Source: Edaphochlamys debaryana
Taxonomy: Eukaryota; Chlorophyta; Chlorophyceae; Chlamydomonadales
NCBI GenBank assembly: GCA_016858145.1
Contig: JAEHOE010000036.1
Location: forward strand, 806,001 to 870,000
Reading direction: 5' to 3'
Length of the DNA stretch: 64,000 nt
The notes beneath the pieces were generated by a model. It was not told the DNA's origin and did no database searches. It worked only from the letters and a program-made list of their open reading frames with translations. The stretch's first letter is position 1. Every line of letters begins with the position of its first letter. Positions 24,601-35,300 of the stretch are shown here, one piece after another. The translations under genes were made by a program, and so were the position numbers.

Positions 24601-27600
24601 CGCGGGGCGGGGGCAGGCGAGGGGCCCGAGGTGGGAGGGCTGGGCGCGGGGGCGGGGTCCTGTGCGGTGGCCGAGGCAGCGGCGGTGGCTGCTTCCAGCG
24701 GCGGGGGTGACTGCAGGGTCGACTCCAGGGCGTGGGGGCACAGCAGCGACGTGCAGGGCACCAGGTGGCCTGGGGAGAGGGAGGGCAGGGGGACGGGTCG
24801 ATGTGTTGAGCTTAGCAACGCATGTAAGTCCTCTGCCCCCCTAAGCCTTAGCGCGCCCCTACACCTTAACCGCAGCTCTCCGCCCAGCGCGCAGAGGCCA
24901 TCCCTGAGGCCGTCCCTGAGCTCCCCAAGCCCAAGCCCAGCGCACACTAGCAAGCCGCCCCAGTGACCCCGTCCCCGTCCCTCTCCTCCCGCCTCCCTTC
25001 CTTCCCTTCCTCCCCTGTCTCCACCCCCCCGCCCCCCGCCCACCCGTGTCCGGGTCCTCCACCAGCTCGCTGCCCGGCAGCGGCGCCAGCGCCAGGCGCC
25101 CCCGCAGGAAGCCCCGCGCCGCCCCCGCTGCCTTCCAGTCGCTGGAGGCCGCCGGCCACAGGGCGCAGCGGGCAGCCAGCAGGGCCCAGGGGTGGCGGCC
25201 GCAGGCGGGGGGGTCAGGCTGGAGGCGGTAGGCGTGCAGCTGCCTGCGCGCGTGGGGGCGAGGGTGGGTGGGTGTGGGGGAGGCACGCGGGGAGGCGCAG
25301 CTGGTCACGCTGCTGAAGTTCCCCTGCGGCCCTCGTGTTGCAGCCAGGAATGTGCAGCAGCCATGCCGCTGTCCCCCACCCCCCCGGGCTCGCCTGATGA
25401 GGCGGAGGGCCTCCACCATGGCCGCCCCGCCCAGGCGCGTCAGCATGGTCTGGCGGTCCGAGGAAGGGGGGGGGAAGCGGGGAAGGGCCGAGAGGGGGGA
25501 CAAGCGTGTCAGCGCCGACGAGAGGGTACCCTCTGGGGACTGCGTAACCGGTGTCCCGCAGGCAACCTTCAGACGGGTCCCAATTGCAGGCTCCATACCC
25601 CGGACAGCTGCACCCCGCCCCCCGCCCCCGCCCACCCGCGGCTCGAACCACGCGCCCGCGCCCTCCCCGCTGCGTGCCACCGCGGGGGCCCACACCGCCG
25701 CCAGCAGGATACCGTCGTAGGCGCAGCCGGGGGGCAGGCCGCCGCACCAGCCCGCAATGGGAGCCTGCGCGCCGTCGGCCGAGACCTGTGGGAGGGGGGT
25801 GGCGGAGAGTGAGGGTGGAGGGCGGTGGGGGCGAAGGCGCGCAGGAGTGCAGGTCACAGGTCGCTCTACCGTGAGGCCCCATTCGCTTTGCTGTCCTCTT
25901 ATGTAGCCTGCTCCCTGCAGCCACCGGCCCCGCGCCCCAGGCCCGGACCTCTTCCCGCAGCCCACGCACCGTCATGTTCCTGCCGTGCAGGAAGTCGGCC
26001 ACGTACACGTAATCGGCCCACGTGGCCGGCGGCCGCAGGCCGTACGCGTCCAGTACGTCCCGGCGGTACATGAGCAGCGGCACCTGGCGGCGAGGAGGCA
26101 AGGGACGTCGGTCGTCGGTCACGGCTGCCACTCCGAGTATCTCTGCTCTCCGCCTGCGCATCCCTTTGCTCTCCCGCCGCCACGCATGCCCAGGGTCCAT
26201 GCATGCGCGCACGCACCTCTGCGCTGTACGGGATCGCGATGGTCTGCTTGTCGTACACCGCGGCGACCTGCGATTGTAAGGGTGGGTGCGCGGCGGTCAC
26301 CGCACGCCCGGGGGTAAGGCGCACCCCCGCCCCCGAGGGCGGTCACCCAGCGCCCGGTGGGGTGGCGAGTCAGGCTCTCAGCCTTCAACTTCGCAGTCCT
26401 CTCCAGCCTGAACGGCCAACACCCGCGCCGCCGGTCCTTCCTTCCCCTTGCAGCCCTTCCACCCCCCGCCCCCTGCCCCCGCCCCCGCCCCCGAGCCCTC
26501 GCCTGACGAAAGAAGGGGTTGAGGTCCGTCCACGCCAGCCCCTGCCCCGACCGCTGCAGCAGCTCCCCCAGGGGCAGCAGCTCGGAGGCCAGGGAGACCG
26601 CCGTGATGCGGTTGACGGGGAGCGCTGTGGGGGGCGGAGAGGCGCACGAAATGGTTCACTCCGATACCAGAAAACCCCCATGGCATTAAGGGCGCCACCC
26701 GCCTGGCCCCCCCGCCCCGCCCCGCCCCGGCCGGCGCCCTGCACGGCTCCTGTGACCTCTCGCACTCCACGTCCCCCTCCCCGCCCCCGACCGACCCCCG
26801 GCCCACCCACCCGCAGCGTCTCGCAGCACCTCCGCCCCCGCCCCATCGGCCTCGACCGCCGCCTCGTACTCGTCCATGCCCACCGCCGCCACCGAGGCAC
26901 CCGGCCCCGCCGTCAGCGCCTGCAGCCGCTGCAGCACCGCCGCCCCCAGCTCCCCGCCCGCGTCCTCCGCATCCGCCGTGCCGTTGGGGGCAGAGGTGGC
27001 AACGGGCGCGGGCCAGGGGGGTATGGGCGGGGCTGGCGGCCAGGACGGCTGCGGCGGGGCTGAGGCGGCAGCTGCTGCGACCCCGCCCCCTGCGTCACCA
27101 TGCAGTGCCAGGAGCACACGGACCGGGGGCTGTGGGGGAGAGGCGAGACGGAGGGAAAGTGCAGGGGAGGGGGAAGGGGGGCGCGGCATGTCCGGGTCTG
27201 TGTGTGCATGCATGGCCGGAACCGTGCGCTGGTGAGGAGCCCCCGCGCTTCCCCACACCGCTCCACAGCCAAGCACCCGCGCCGTCACTGTCTGCTCTCT
27301 CCGTGGTGACGCCGAGCTGGTGCACACCGGCCCTCCTCTCCTCTCCCTCCTCTCTGAATCGGCTGAATGGCCGCCCCGGCTTCTGAGCGGCCTGCGTGAG
27401 GCTCCCTCCCTGCCGGCCCCTCTCGCCCCTCCCGGCGCCCGCGGCCCCACCGGCGGGTCGCTGTCGCTGTCATTGTCGTGCCTCAGACACCGCACCAGCG
27501 CCTGCTGGGCGTGGAGGGTGCTGCACCTGCAGGGGGGAGGGAGGAAGGACGGGTAGAAAGGAGGGGAGCCGGGGTGGGCCGGCGCGCGGGGCATGGTAAG

Positions 27601-27874
27601 CCACGTTGACCAAGTGTGATGGCCTCGTGAATCCAACAGTCCAGGAAGTAAGAGGCGTGGTGTTTCGCCGACTGGGTCCAGTAAGAGCGGGGCCCACGGG
27701 AGCACCTCGAGCAGCTCAGCTTTGCCCCCAGCCCCCCCCCCACACCTACCCGAGCTCCAGGTAGCCGTGGACGCACGCCACACCGGCTGCCCCATCGAGG
27801 GTTCGCCACTGATAGGCGTAGCTGGTAGGTGCGGCCAGCGCCAGAAGCACAAGCGCGAGTCTCAGCATGGCCAT
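12635..27874 (-). CDS. Receptor-type class III adenylate/guanylate cyclase with solute-binding-like ectodomain
   Basis: Exons on minus: 27874-27750, 27526-27451, 27129-26811, 26624-26503, 26267-26217, 26083-25970, 25785-25636, 25449-25394, 25243-25044, 24769-24391, 24196-24043, 23658-23600, 23452-23291, 23136-23056, 22621-22535, 22362-22269, 21470-20762, 20615-15760, 15526-15240, 15101-14996, 14817-14551, 14376-13918, 13687-12635; 9966 nt, 3321 aa. Residues 1-20 are a signal peptide. Residues ~85-600 resemble ABC sugar-binding proteins (I-P-Y-S-A-E-V-P-L-L-M-Y-R-R-D-V-L). One TM helix sits at ~628-652. Cyclase domain 1 starts at ~668 with V-I-T-D-I-E-D-S-T-K-L-W and T-E-G-D-S-F (both metal Asp), is interrupted at ~760-2690 by Gly/Ala/Ser/Pro-rich sequence, and resumes at F-R-G-F-R-V-R-I-G-I-S-T-G; the usual Asn-x3-Arg pair is not evident. 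Domain 2 (~2830-3030) keeps the fold but lacks both metal Asp. cAMP versus cGMP product cannot be decided. Confidence 0.9.
15760..20615 (-). other. Giant 4856-nt exon encoding a low-complexity insertion in the cyclase domain
   Basis: A single exon of 1618 codons, open in the frame dictated by both flanking exons. It encodes Gly, Ala, Pro, Ser and Gln tracts (for example 17 consecutive Gly near 18340-18400) with islands of ordinary sequence such as L-A-R-R-I-A-S-I-L-Q-P. A frame this long without a stop is partly expected at this GC content, but the phase match at both ends and the absence of internal splice consensus support one coding exon. It falls between W-P-P-E-L-L-A and F-R-G-F-R-V-R, positions adjacent in a normal class III cyclase. 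Confidence 0.8.
21604..22214. mobile_element. 611-bp TIR element with 9-bp target duplication in cyclase intron 16
   Basis: The left end reads c-gaatgggtatggcgccggtc (21604-21624) and the right end, reverse-complemented, reads c-gaatggttatggcgccggtc (22214-22194): 20 of 21 positions match. The exact direct repeat ggtgcagag flanks the element at 21595-21603 and 22215-22223. The interior is AT-richer than the host and has no long ORF of its own. It lies wholly within the 798-nt intron 22268-21471; without it the intron would be about 180 nt, like its neighbours. A 9-bp duplication suggests a non-autonomous Mutator-like element, but the superfamily is inference. Confidence 0.78.
21667..21738. 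repeat. Short inverted repeat inside the intron-16 element
   Basis: caccctgagtac near 21667 and gtactcggggtg near 21727 are complementary at 11 of 12 positions. They could form a hairpin close to the left end of the element. Confidence 0.4.
22716..23018. repeat. 13-bp minisatellite in cyclase intron 14
   Basis: About 23 copies of tttgctagccccc with variants tctgctagccccc, ttcgctagccccc and ttgcaagccccc. The array fills most of the intron 23055-22622, which separates the D-I-E-D-S and T-K-L-W codons of the catalytic domain. The spacerless tandem structure rules out a CRISPR array. Confidence 0.9.
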
Positions 27875-29356
27875 GCACCAAAGGGCCGCACCACCCCGCA
27901 CCACCCAGCCACCCGCAGGCTGGCATAGGCAGCAGAAGCCATCCAGCCGCCTCTCAGTTTTGGCTGCCGGAGCTGCTTGGCAGTGGGCACTCCGCAGTAA
28001 TCTCTAGCGCGGCGATGCGCCCGCGTACGCAACTGCAATCGACATCTATTACATCAACAAAGGTGAAACCGCTGCAGCTCGCGGATATGGAAAGGAGGTG
28101 TGAGACCAACATGCAGCTTATCGTAAAAGCTGACAGCCTTCAGATATTGACGTTGTAATGGAAAGGTAGCAGTGCGATGGGATCGCGTGCGGAAGTGTCG
28201 GAAATAAGCCAGCTGGTCCAATTGCGGCCTGTCCGTTAGGAGCCGGCATTCGGCGTTCGTAGGGACGGCGCCCGCGAGGAGCGTTGGTGAGCAGGTGGAG
28301 CGACTGGAGGGACAGGAGCAAGAGGTGAACAGGGGATGGGTTGTTCAGGGGTGGCGGGGGGCTGGGGGCTGGGGGCCGCGGTGCGAGGTGGGTGCCGAGC
28401 GCCTCCGAGCGGCTTAGTCCCGAAGAGGCCAGTCAAAGTCCCGACCGCCCCGCGCCAGCCTGGGGTTCACCCACCTTCTGATAGTTCTGAGTACACCACA
28501 GTGAGTATACAGTACAAGTGTAGGATTGCCTTCACGCAAACGGATGTTCGTTGCCCCCGGCATAGTTACACCGGCAGGAGCGGCTGTCGCGTCAATCGAT
28601 TTCGTCGGCCATCTGTTTCCATGACGCCGAACGGACCACTCCGGCTCTGGCTTTGGCACAGACCTAGGGCCTGGCCCCGCCCCACCCCGCCCCACCCCGC
28701 CACCACAACCCTGCCTGTCCCTTCCACCTCCTCAGGCCCCTCCCCTTCCCCCCCCCCCGCCTCCATAGCGTCTGGCCTCGGCTGTCGTTGAGTTACTGGT
28801 AGGAGTAGGTGCGAGCGCAAGGCTGCTGAAGTCAGGTCGGCGCGCGTCAGGGCATGACCGACAGCTCGGGTTGGAGGGAATACAGTAAGACTGATGCACC
28901 CCGCGACTTCGGCGTATAAAATTGCCATAATTGACATAGCTTCAGTCTGGACCCTTCGCTCCAAGGCAGTATAGGCCAGAGCGGCCGCAACGACTTACCT
29001 GTGGTGAAATTAGGTGTTGCCGAAATAACTCAATTCAAGACGGTAGCCACTGTATCTTTGACTGGCGCACGAGAGGGTAGGTCGGCGGCCTGGCCGCACG
29101 ATATGTCAAGGGGTTTGCGCGAGAATGGTCAGCATGGCCTCTGCGGCGCGCCGCTGAACCGCAAGCGCGGCCGCACGCCCTGGAGACGTGGCACTCTGCA
29201 ACGGCCTTGGGAGCGTTTGGGCCTTGTGGCTTGGCGCGGCGGAGGACTGCTGCACTGGCACGCCCCGGTGCAGTGCCTGGCAGCTTCCACGCTTCCTCCA
29301 ACACCACCTCCTCCTAACCCCGTCTGCCCGCAGCGCTCTGACCTGCCCTCTGCTGG
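27875..29356. promoter_or_regulatory. Divergent intergenic region between cyclase and MLO genes
   Basis: This 1.48-kb region holds both promoters and 5' UTRs. Composition near 28000-28200 and 28780-29100 is much closer to balanced than in the genes. A TATA-like element lies at 28915. The tract cccgcag at about 29327-29333 could end a 5' UTR intron of the MLO gene. I see no coding exon I can defend. Confidence 0.5.
28915..28921 (+). promoter_or_regulatory. TATA-like box upstream of the MLO gene
   Basis: TATAAAA lies in an AT-rich patch (gcgtataaaattgccataat) 436 bp before the MLO start codon. It is the clearest TATA match in the window; its distance fits if the 5' UTR is long or contains an intron. 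Assignment to this gene is inference. Confidence 0.35.
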
Positions 29357-32300
29357 ATGGGCTCCGGCGAGCCCCCGCCCGATGACGACCCCAACAGCAG
29401 CACGGTGGAGGGAGTGCAGGGCTGGCGCATGGCCCTGCTCCTGCTGCTCTTCGCGACGGTCACGGGTGAGGCCCCCTGGCCCTTAGGACCGCCCAACACG
29501 GCGGTCCGGAGGCGTGTGGTCGGGGCACGCGTAGGAGGGGGTGAAGGGGGGGCTGGGGCCGCGAGCCGGCACCAGTCGAGGGCAGGGAGGACCCGGCAGA
29601 TTCGCCTCGACCCTGTCCCCGATCCCCTCACTGAGCTCGCAGTTGCCCTGGAGTGGATTCTCAAGCTGCTCGAGCGGGGTACCAAGGTGGGGGGGGAGGG
29701 AAGGGGAGTGGGCAGGGGGGGCGGTGGGCAGGGCAGGGTGCCATAGGCAGGAGGCTGGGGTGGCTACGGGGTGGCTACCGGGGCCAGAATGGCTGCATGC
29801 AGGGCGCTGGGGGCAGTGGTGAGCGCAGCAGGACCGCACCCTCTGCCCACCTCACCGCGCCCCCCCCCCCGGGCCGTGCTCCTCTCTCCCGGCCCGGTAC
29901 AGGGCAAGCGGGGCCTGGCCGCTGCGCTCAAGCACATCAAGACGGAGCTGCTGTTCCTGGGCACCATATCGCTGCTGCTCAGCGCCTTCCAGGTGGGCGG
30001 GCTTGGGGGCTAGGGGTGGGTGGGGGCGGTCCTGCGGGCACAGGGCAACCGGCCACAGGGCCTGGGCTGGGCCGCGCGAGCTCACCCCCCCCCCTAGCCA
30101 CCCGGATGCTCCCTCACAGGCAGCTACAGGGTGCAGGGGAGAGCTGAGCGCAGGTGGTGACTCCCATCCACGAGCTGGATGGCGCATGTGCGTCGCCCAT
30201 CCCACCCCTCCACAGAACACGCTGGCCAAGATCTGCATCCCCGACAACCTCAACGGCCCCTACAATGACCGCCGCCGCCGCCTGCTGGGCGCAGCGCTGA
30301 GCCAGGGCGTGCTGGGGCGGGCGGCGCGGCAGCTGCTGGCGGGGGGGTCCACGCAGGACTATTGCGGCCCCGGGGAGGAGAGCCTGTGGCCGCCCGAGCT
30401 CCAGCACGACACGCACGTGAGCTGCCGTACACTGCCGTACACACGCCCGGGTTCGGGATTTCTGTAGTGCACTTGGGGTGCTAGCTGTGGGAGACGGCTG
30501 AAGCGCGAGCGGCTGGGATGCGCCAGGGGTGGAGGGGACCGCACGGGCGGCATTCAGACCAGCCAAGGCGATGGTGGAGCAGCAGCGCTGTGGCCTCGCC
30601 TCGCCCAAGCTACTGCACCTTTGAATCCCCCGCCGCCCATCCCCTCCCCCAGATCTTCATCTTCGTCGTTGCGGCTGTGCACATCGTGTACGGCACTGCG
30701 ACCATCTACCTCACCCTGTGGAAGGTGGGCGGTCGGGCGGGGGCGGGGCCACGGGCTCTGGCAGTGTTCGGGAGCACCCCGCGTGTCCGCACCCTCACCC
30801 TTTCCATCGTGGGCTGCGCTGGCAAGCGGGTTGAAAGCGCGAGCCGTGTTTCGGCCGGCACCCCGGGGCGGAGGGCAGCCCAGGCTTTCCGCATGCACCC
30901 TCCCTGGGGGGACGAGCACCTTCCCTGGGGACGAGCTCTGCCGCCTGTGCCCCTCGCGCCGCTCTGCAGGTCGGGCGCTGGCGGGAGTGGGAGGACCTGG
31001 CGCGCGAGGAGGCCAGGAGGGGGGGGGCCAAGCCCATGCAGATCCCAGCCAAGTGGGTGGTTGCCTCGGTACTGTGGCCTCAAGGGGCGCGGGGCGCTCA
31101 CGGGAGGGGTGCGCGCGGGGGCTTTCGCCTCCTAGGGACAACGGCCTCCTGTCCACTGTGCCCAGCGGCTGGCCTCCCTCTTCCTGCCTGTTCCCAACCT
31201 TCAATGCTTCGCCCTGCCTGCGCCCTGACCCCGCCACCCCCACCCACCTCGCCAACCCCACCCACCCCACCCACCCCGCCAACCCCACCCACCCCGCCAA
31301 CCCCACCCACCCCGCCAACCCCACCCACAGGTTCCTGTACCGCCACGTGGGCTCCAACCCCGTGATGCACTGGGCGATCATGATCGCACGGCAGCACTTC
31401 CTGTCCGTCACCCGGGTCACCTACCACAACGCACGGCTTCTGTTCATCGAACGCATGGGCCTGGTGGGGCCCGGGGCGGGCCCGGCGGGCCCGTAGTTGG
31501 GCCTGGCGGGTTGCGGTCGGGGTAACAAGTGGTCTATCGATGCGGGCTTTGCACCATGCCGCCTAGGCCTGCGTGCCACCCTCTCCACAAGCACCCACCA
31601 CCCAAACCCAACCACCCAACCACCAATCACCCCAGGCGGACGACTTTGACTTTCACGGCCTTGTGTCCGTGTCCCTGGAGGAGGAACTCACGCGCACGGT
31701 GGGTCTCGGGGGCCACCGGGGGGGTTGGGGGTGGAGGTCACGCTTCGACTTGGAGGGCGCCTGCCTCGGCCCGGGTGCCCGGCTGTCTGCGCCGCAGCCT
31801 GGCCCTCCCTGGACCGTGTGCAGCTCCCCTGACCCCCACCCCAACCTCCCTCCCACCCACCACCCCAGCTGCACCCCGAGTGGCACATGTGGCTCATCGC
31901 GGTCGTGTGGTTCGCCATCCCGCCGCCCGCATACGTCAGCTTCTGGTAGGGCGGGAGGGCAGATTGAGGGCTTTCTGTGTGGGGCCTTCCTTCAGGGTCA
32001 GCCCCCTTGGCTCGGTCCAGCCCACCTGAGTTCCCTCACCTCAATCAGCCGGCGCCCACCCCTCACCCCGACCACCCATCCTCCCCATCTCCTCTGCTCC
32101 CCAAGGATGTACGGACTGGCCCTTGCCACGATGATGGTGATCGGCGCCAAGCTGTGCGACATCCTGGTGCAGATTGCCGTACAGGTGAGCTCCCCACGGA
32201 TCGGCACGTGTCGGCGGCGGCCATCAGGGATTCCTGACGCCCACCCCCCCCTGCTTCATCCCCCTACCCCCCACCCCCACCCCACCCCCTCTCCCCTGTC

Positions 32301-35300
32301 AGGTGGCCATCAAGTACGGCGACAGCGTGCTGTTCGGACGGATGGACAAGCTACCCGCGGCCCGAGCTGACGTGGCGGATCTGGGCCGCTCCTCGATGCC
32401 CCGCACCCTGGGCCTCACGAGCAACGCCTTCCGCCGCCGCTTCCTGGAGACGCAGGGCCTGGGACACCACCCCCACCCGCACCCCCACCCACACGGTGCG
32501 CAGGCCACCTAGCCTCGTACCAAGCAGCGTCCTCCCAAACACCCACACTCCCTGCCCTGATCTGGCCCATGCTGCTCTCCTGCTGCTACCGGTACCGCCC
32601 CCTGCTCAAGCCGCCGCGCCACCACACGCCTGCCCGCCTTACGCTAGCCACACCCCGCTGCCCGCCTTAGGCTTCCCCTGCCCGGCCGTGCCTCCCCCTC
32701 CCCTCTGCCGCAGGCCCTGACGGCGAGCCCGGGGGCGGCCCCGGCTCCCCCGCCTCCCGCTCCGGCTCCGTGACGGTCCCCAGCAGCCGGGCGCAGGCCG
32801 TGGCCATGCTGCGGTCCCTGGCCTTCAAGGGGGGGGCGGCGGGGGGCGGGGCGGGGGCGGGGGCGGGGCTGGTCAGCGGCGGCAGTCGGGGTGGCGGCGT
32901 GATGGGTGCGGAGGCGAAGGCGGCGGCGGTGCAGGTGGCGGCGGAGGCGGCCGCGGGGCTGTGCGGCGCGGGCGGCAACGGCAGACAGGGCAGTGGGGTA
33001 GGTACGAGCGGAGGCATCGGCGGCGGCGCGGGCCTCGCCGCTCCCGCCCATGACGCCGCCCCTGCTGCACCACACCCAGCGCCGGCCTCCGCTACCTCCG
33101 CTCCCAACTCCGTCGGCCCGGGCCCTGCCACCTCTTCCGTCGGCGCCAAGCGCAGCGACGGCGGCGGCAGCGGCGGCGGCCGCGGCCTGGCCCGCAGCAG
33201 CGCCCCCGTGGTGAGCGCCGCGCAGCTGGCCCTGCTGCTGGGCAGCCGGGAGCCACCGGGCGGCGGCCGGGCGGCCGGACCGCACGGCCCGGGGGGCCCG
33301 GACCCTGGGGCCCACGCGGGTGCCGCCGCCGCTGCGCAGCTGGGGCCCATCCCCGAGGGAGGCTCCTTCCACATGCAGGCAGGCGGCGGGAGCGAGCCGG
33401 GGGCCACGGGCCACAGCGGCGGCGGCGGCGGCGGGGCCCCGGCGCTGCGGCGGCGCGCCACAACCGACCTGCGCACCGGCCCGGGCCCGGGTGCGGGTGC
33501 GGGTGCGGGTGCGGGCGCACACAAGGAGTCGTGGCTGTCGCGCAAGCTGTCCCTGTCCCACCGGGCGGCGGGCGGCGGCGGCGGCACTACCACCCATGCC
33601 GCCTCCCACGCGACCGGCTCAGGCGGCGGCGGTGGCGCTGGTGTGGGCGGGAGCGTGGTGCGCGTCTTCTCCTCCGCCTTCGAGGCCTTCCAGCGCCACC
33701 CCGACCACTCCCACCGCGCCGCGGCGCTGCACGGCGCCATGCCCCACGCGGCAGGAGCAGCCGCAGCGGGGGCCGGGGCCAGCGGCCGGGCCTCCGCCGA
33801 CGCCTCCGCCCGCCCCACGGACTCCGCCGGCTCGACGCACCCGATCTCCGACGACACAGCCCACGCACATGCCCACGCCCACGCCCACGCCCATGCGCAC
33901 GCCCACCCGCTGGGCAGCGGGGGGCCGCACGAGCTGTCGGACGCTGCTGAGTTCCACCCCCACGCCAGCGGCGCGCCCCACCCGCTGATGGGCCGGGCCC
34001 GGTCGCGCAGCGGTAAGGTCCGCAGCTCAGGGGCGCCGTGGGGCGTGAAAGAGGGGGAGGAGCGCGCGGATGACAAGGCCGGGTGCGGGGTGTTGGTGCG
34101 GCTGGGCCGGCGGCCGCAGCGGCCCATGCGGCCGGGTCACAGGCGCGTGCCGATGCTGCTGCGGCCGTGCGTGTGCGGGGCGCGGACCAAGCCCACGTCC
34201 TCGCAGGTGGGCGGAGGCGGAGGGCGGAGGCGGGGTCTAGACTGGTGGGGAGGGCGGACAGAAGTTGGGTGGGTGGGACGGCGCTGGTTCTGCAGGGTCA
34301 TGATTCCAGCCGCAGGGCAGCGCAGCGGGCTGGGGCCAGAGCTGTCCTCTCCCCTGGGCTGCTTCCAGATTCCCGTACACGACCTCGCTTTCTTTTCTCC
34401 CCGATCCTCTCTGTACGGCTGCAGTACGTCAAGGAGATGCTGCAGAAGAAGGCGGAGCGGGGCATGCACGAGATGGACGCAGCGGGTGGGCGGCGCTGGG
34501 GGGGGGAGGTTGGGCGAGCACGGTTTGGGCAGGGGCGTGGACAAGTATACCTTGTGGCTCAGACTGGGGCTGCCTTTGGGGAGAAGGATGTGCGCCTCGC
34601 CCTGCACCCACCGCCTGCCCTCCTGCTGGGCACCCCCCGCGCCCCGCCCCACGCAGAGTTCTTCTGGTTCCGGCGGCCCCAGTTCATGACCGGGCTCTTC
34701 ACGCTTGCCTACTTTGAGAACTCCATCTCCATCGCCATCTGTATCTTCGCCCTCACACGGGTGGGGGCCGCCGGCTGCTTTGACGAGGGAGGGCTAGGCA
34801 GGCGGAGGGCCCCCCGAACGGGGGACACGCCGGTCGGGATGGGGGGAAAAACCCCAGACCAGGTAGAACTTGCGTTTCGCCGCGCCTCTACATCTTCCAA
34901 ATAGCTCAAACGAATACACTCATAGCATGTAGCGTAACTACAACATAAAACTACGCCTCGCTGCCCAAAGTCCTGTCGCGCATGAGCATCTCCCCGATTG
35001 TAAGCGCAAATGGCCTCCGCGGCGGCTAGATGTGTGGTCTGCGGTGTCGGGGACGATCAGCTAAGGAAACGGGGCACCTCGGAGCGGAGTAGGGCGACGA
35101 AGCTGAAGTTCGTCATTCGCGAAGATTTCCACCGCGAGCTCGCTCAGCCCGAGCGACTGGCTGCCCTTGGCGCTGCGGAGCCGGTTCCTCTCTGCCCGAC
35201 GCACTATGCGTCGAACCAGCGTGCTCAGGCGACAACAGCGGGTGCCCGCGTCATGGCCACGATGGCCATCGCGGCAGCCAAGACGCGTGCCGCAGCCTCA

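Noticed and set aside
32667..34127. 486-codon minus-strand ORF
   Set aside because: Antisense shadow of the Gly/Ala/His-rich MLO exon 12.
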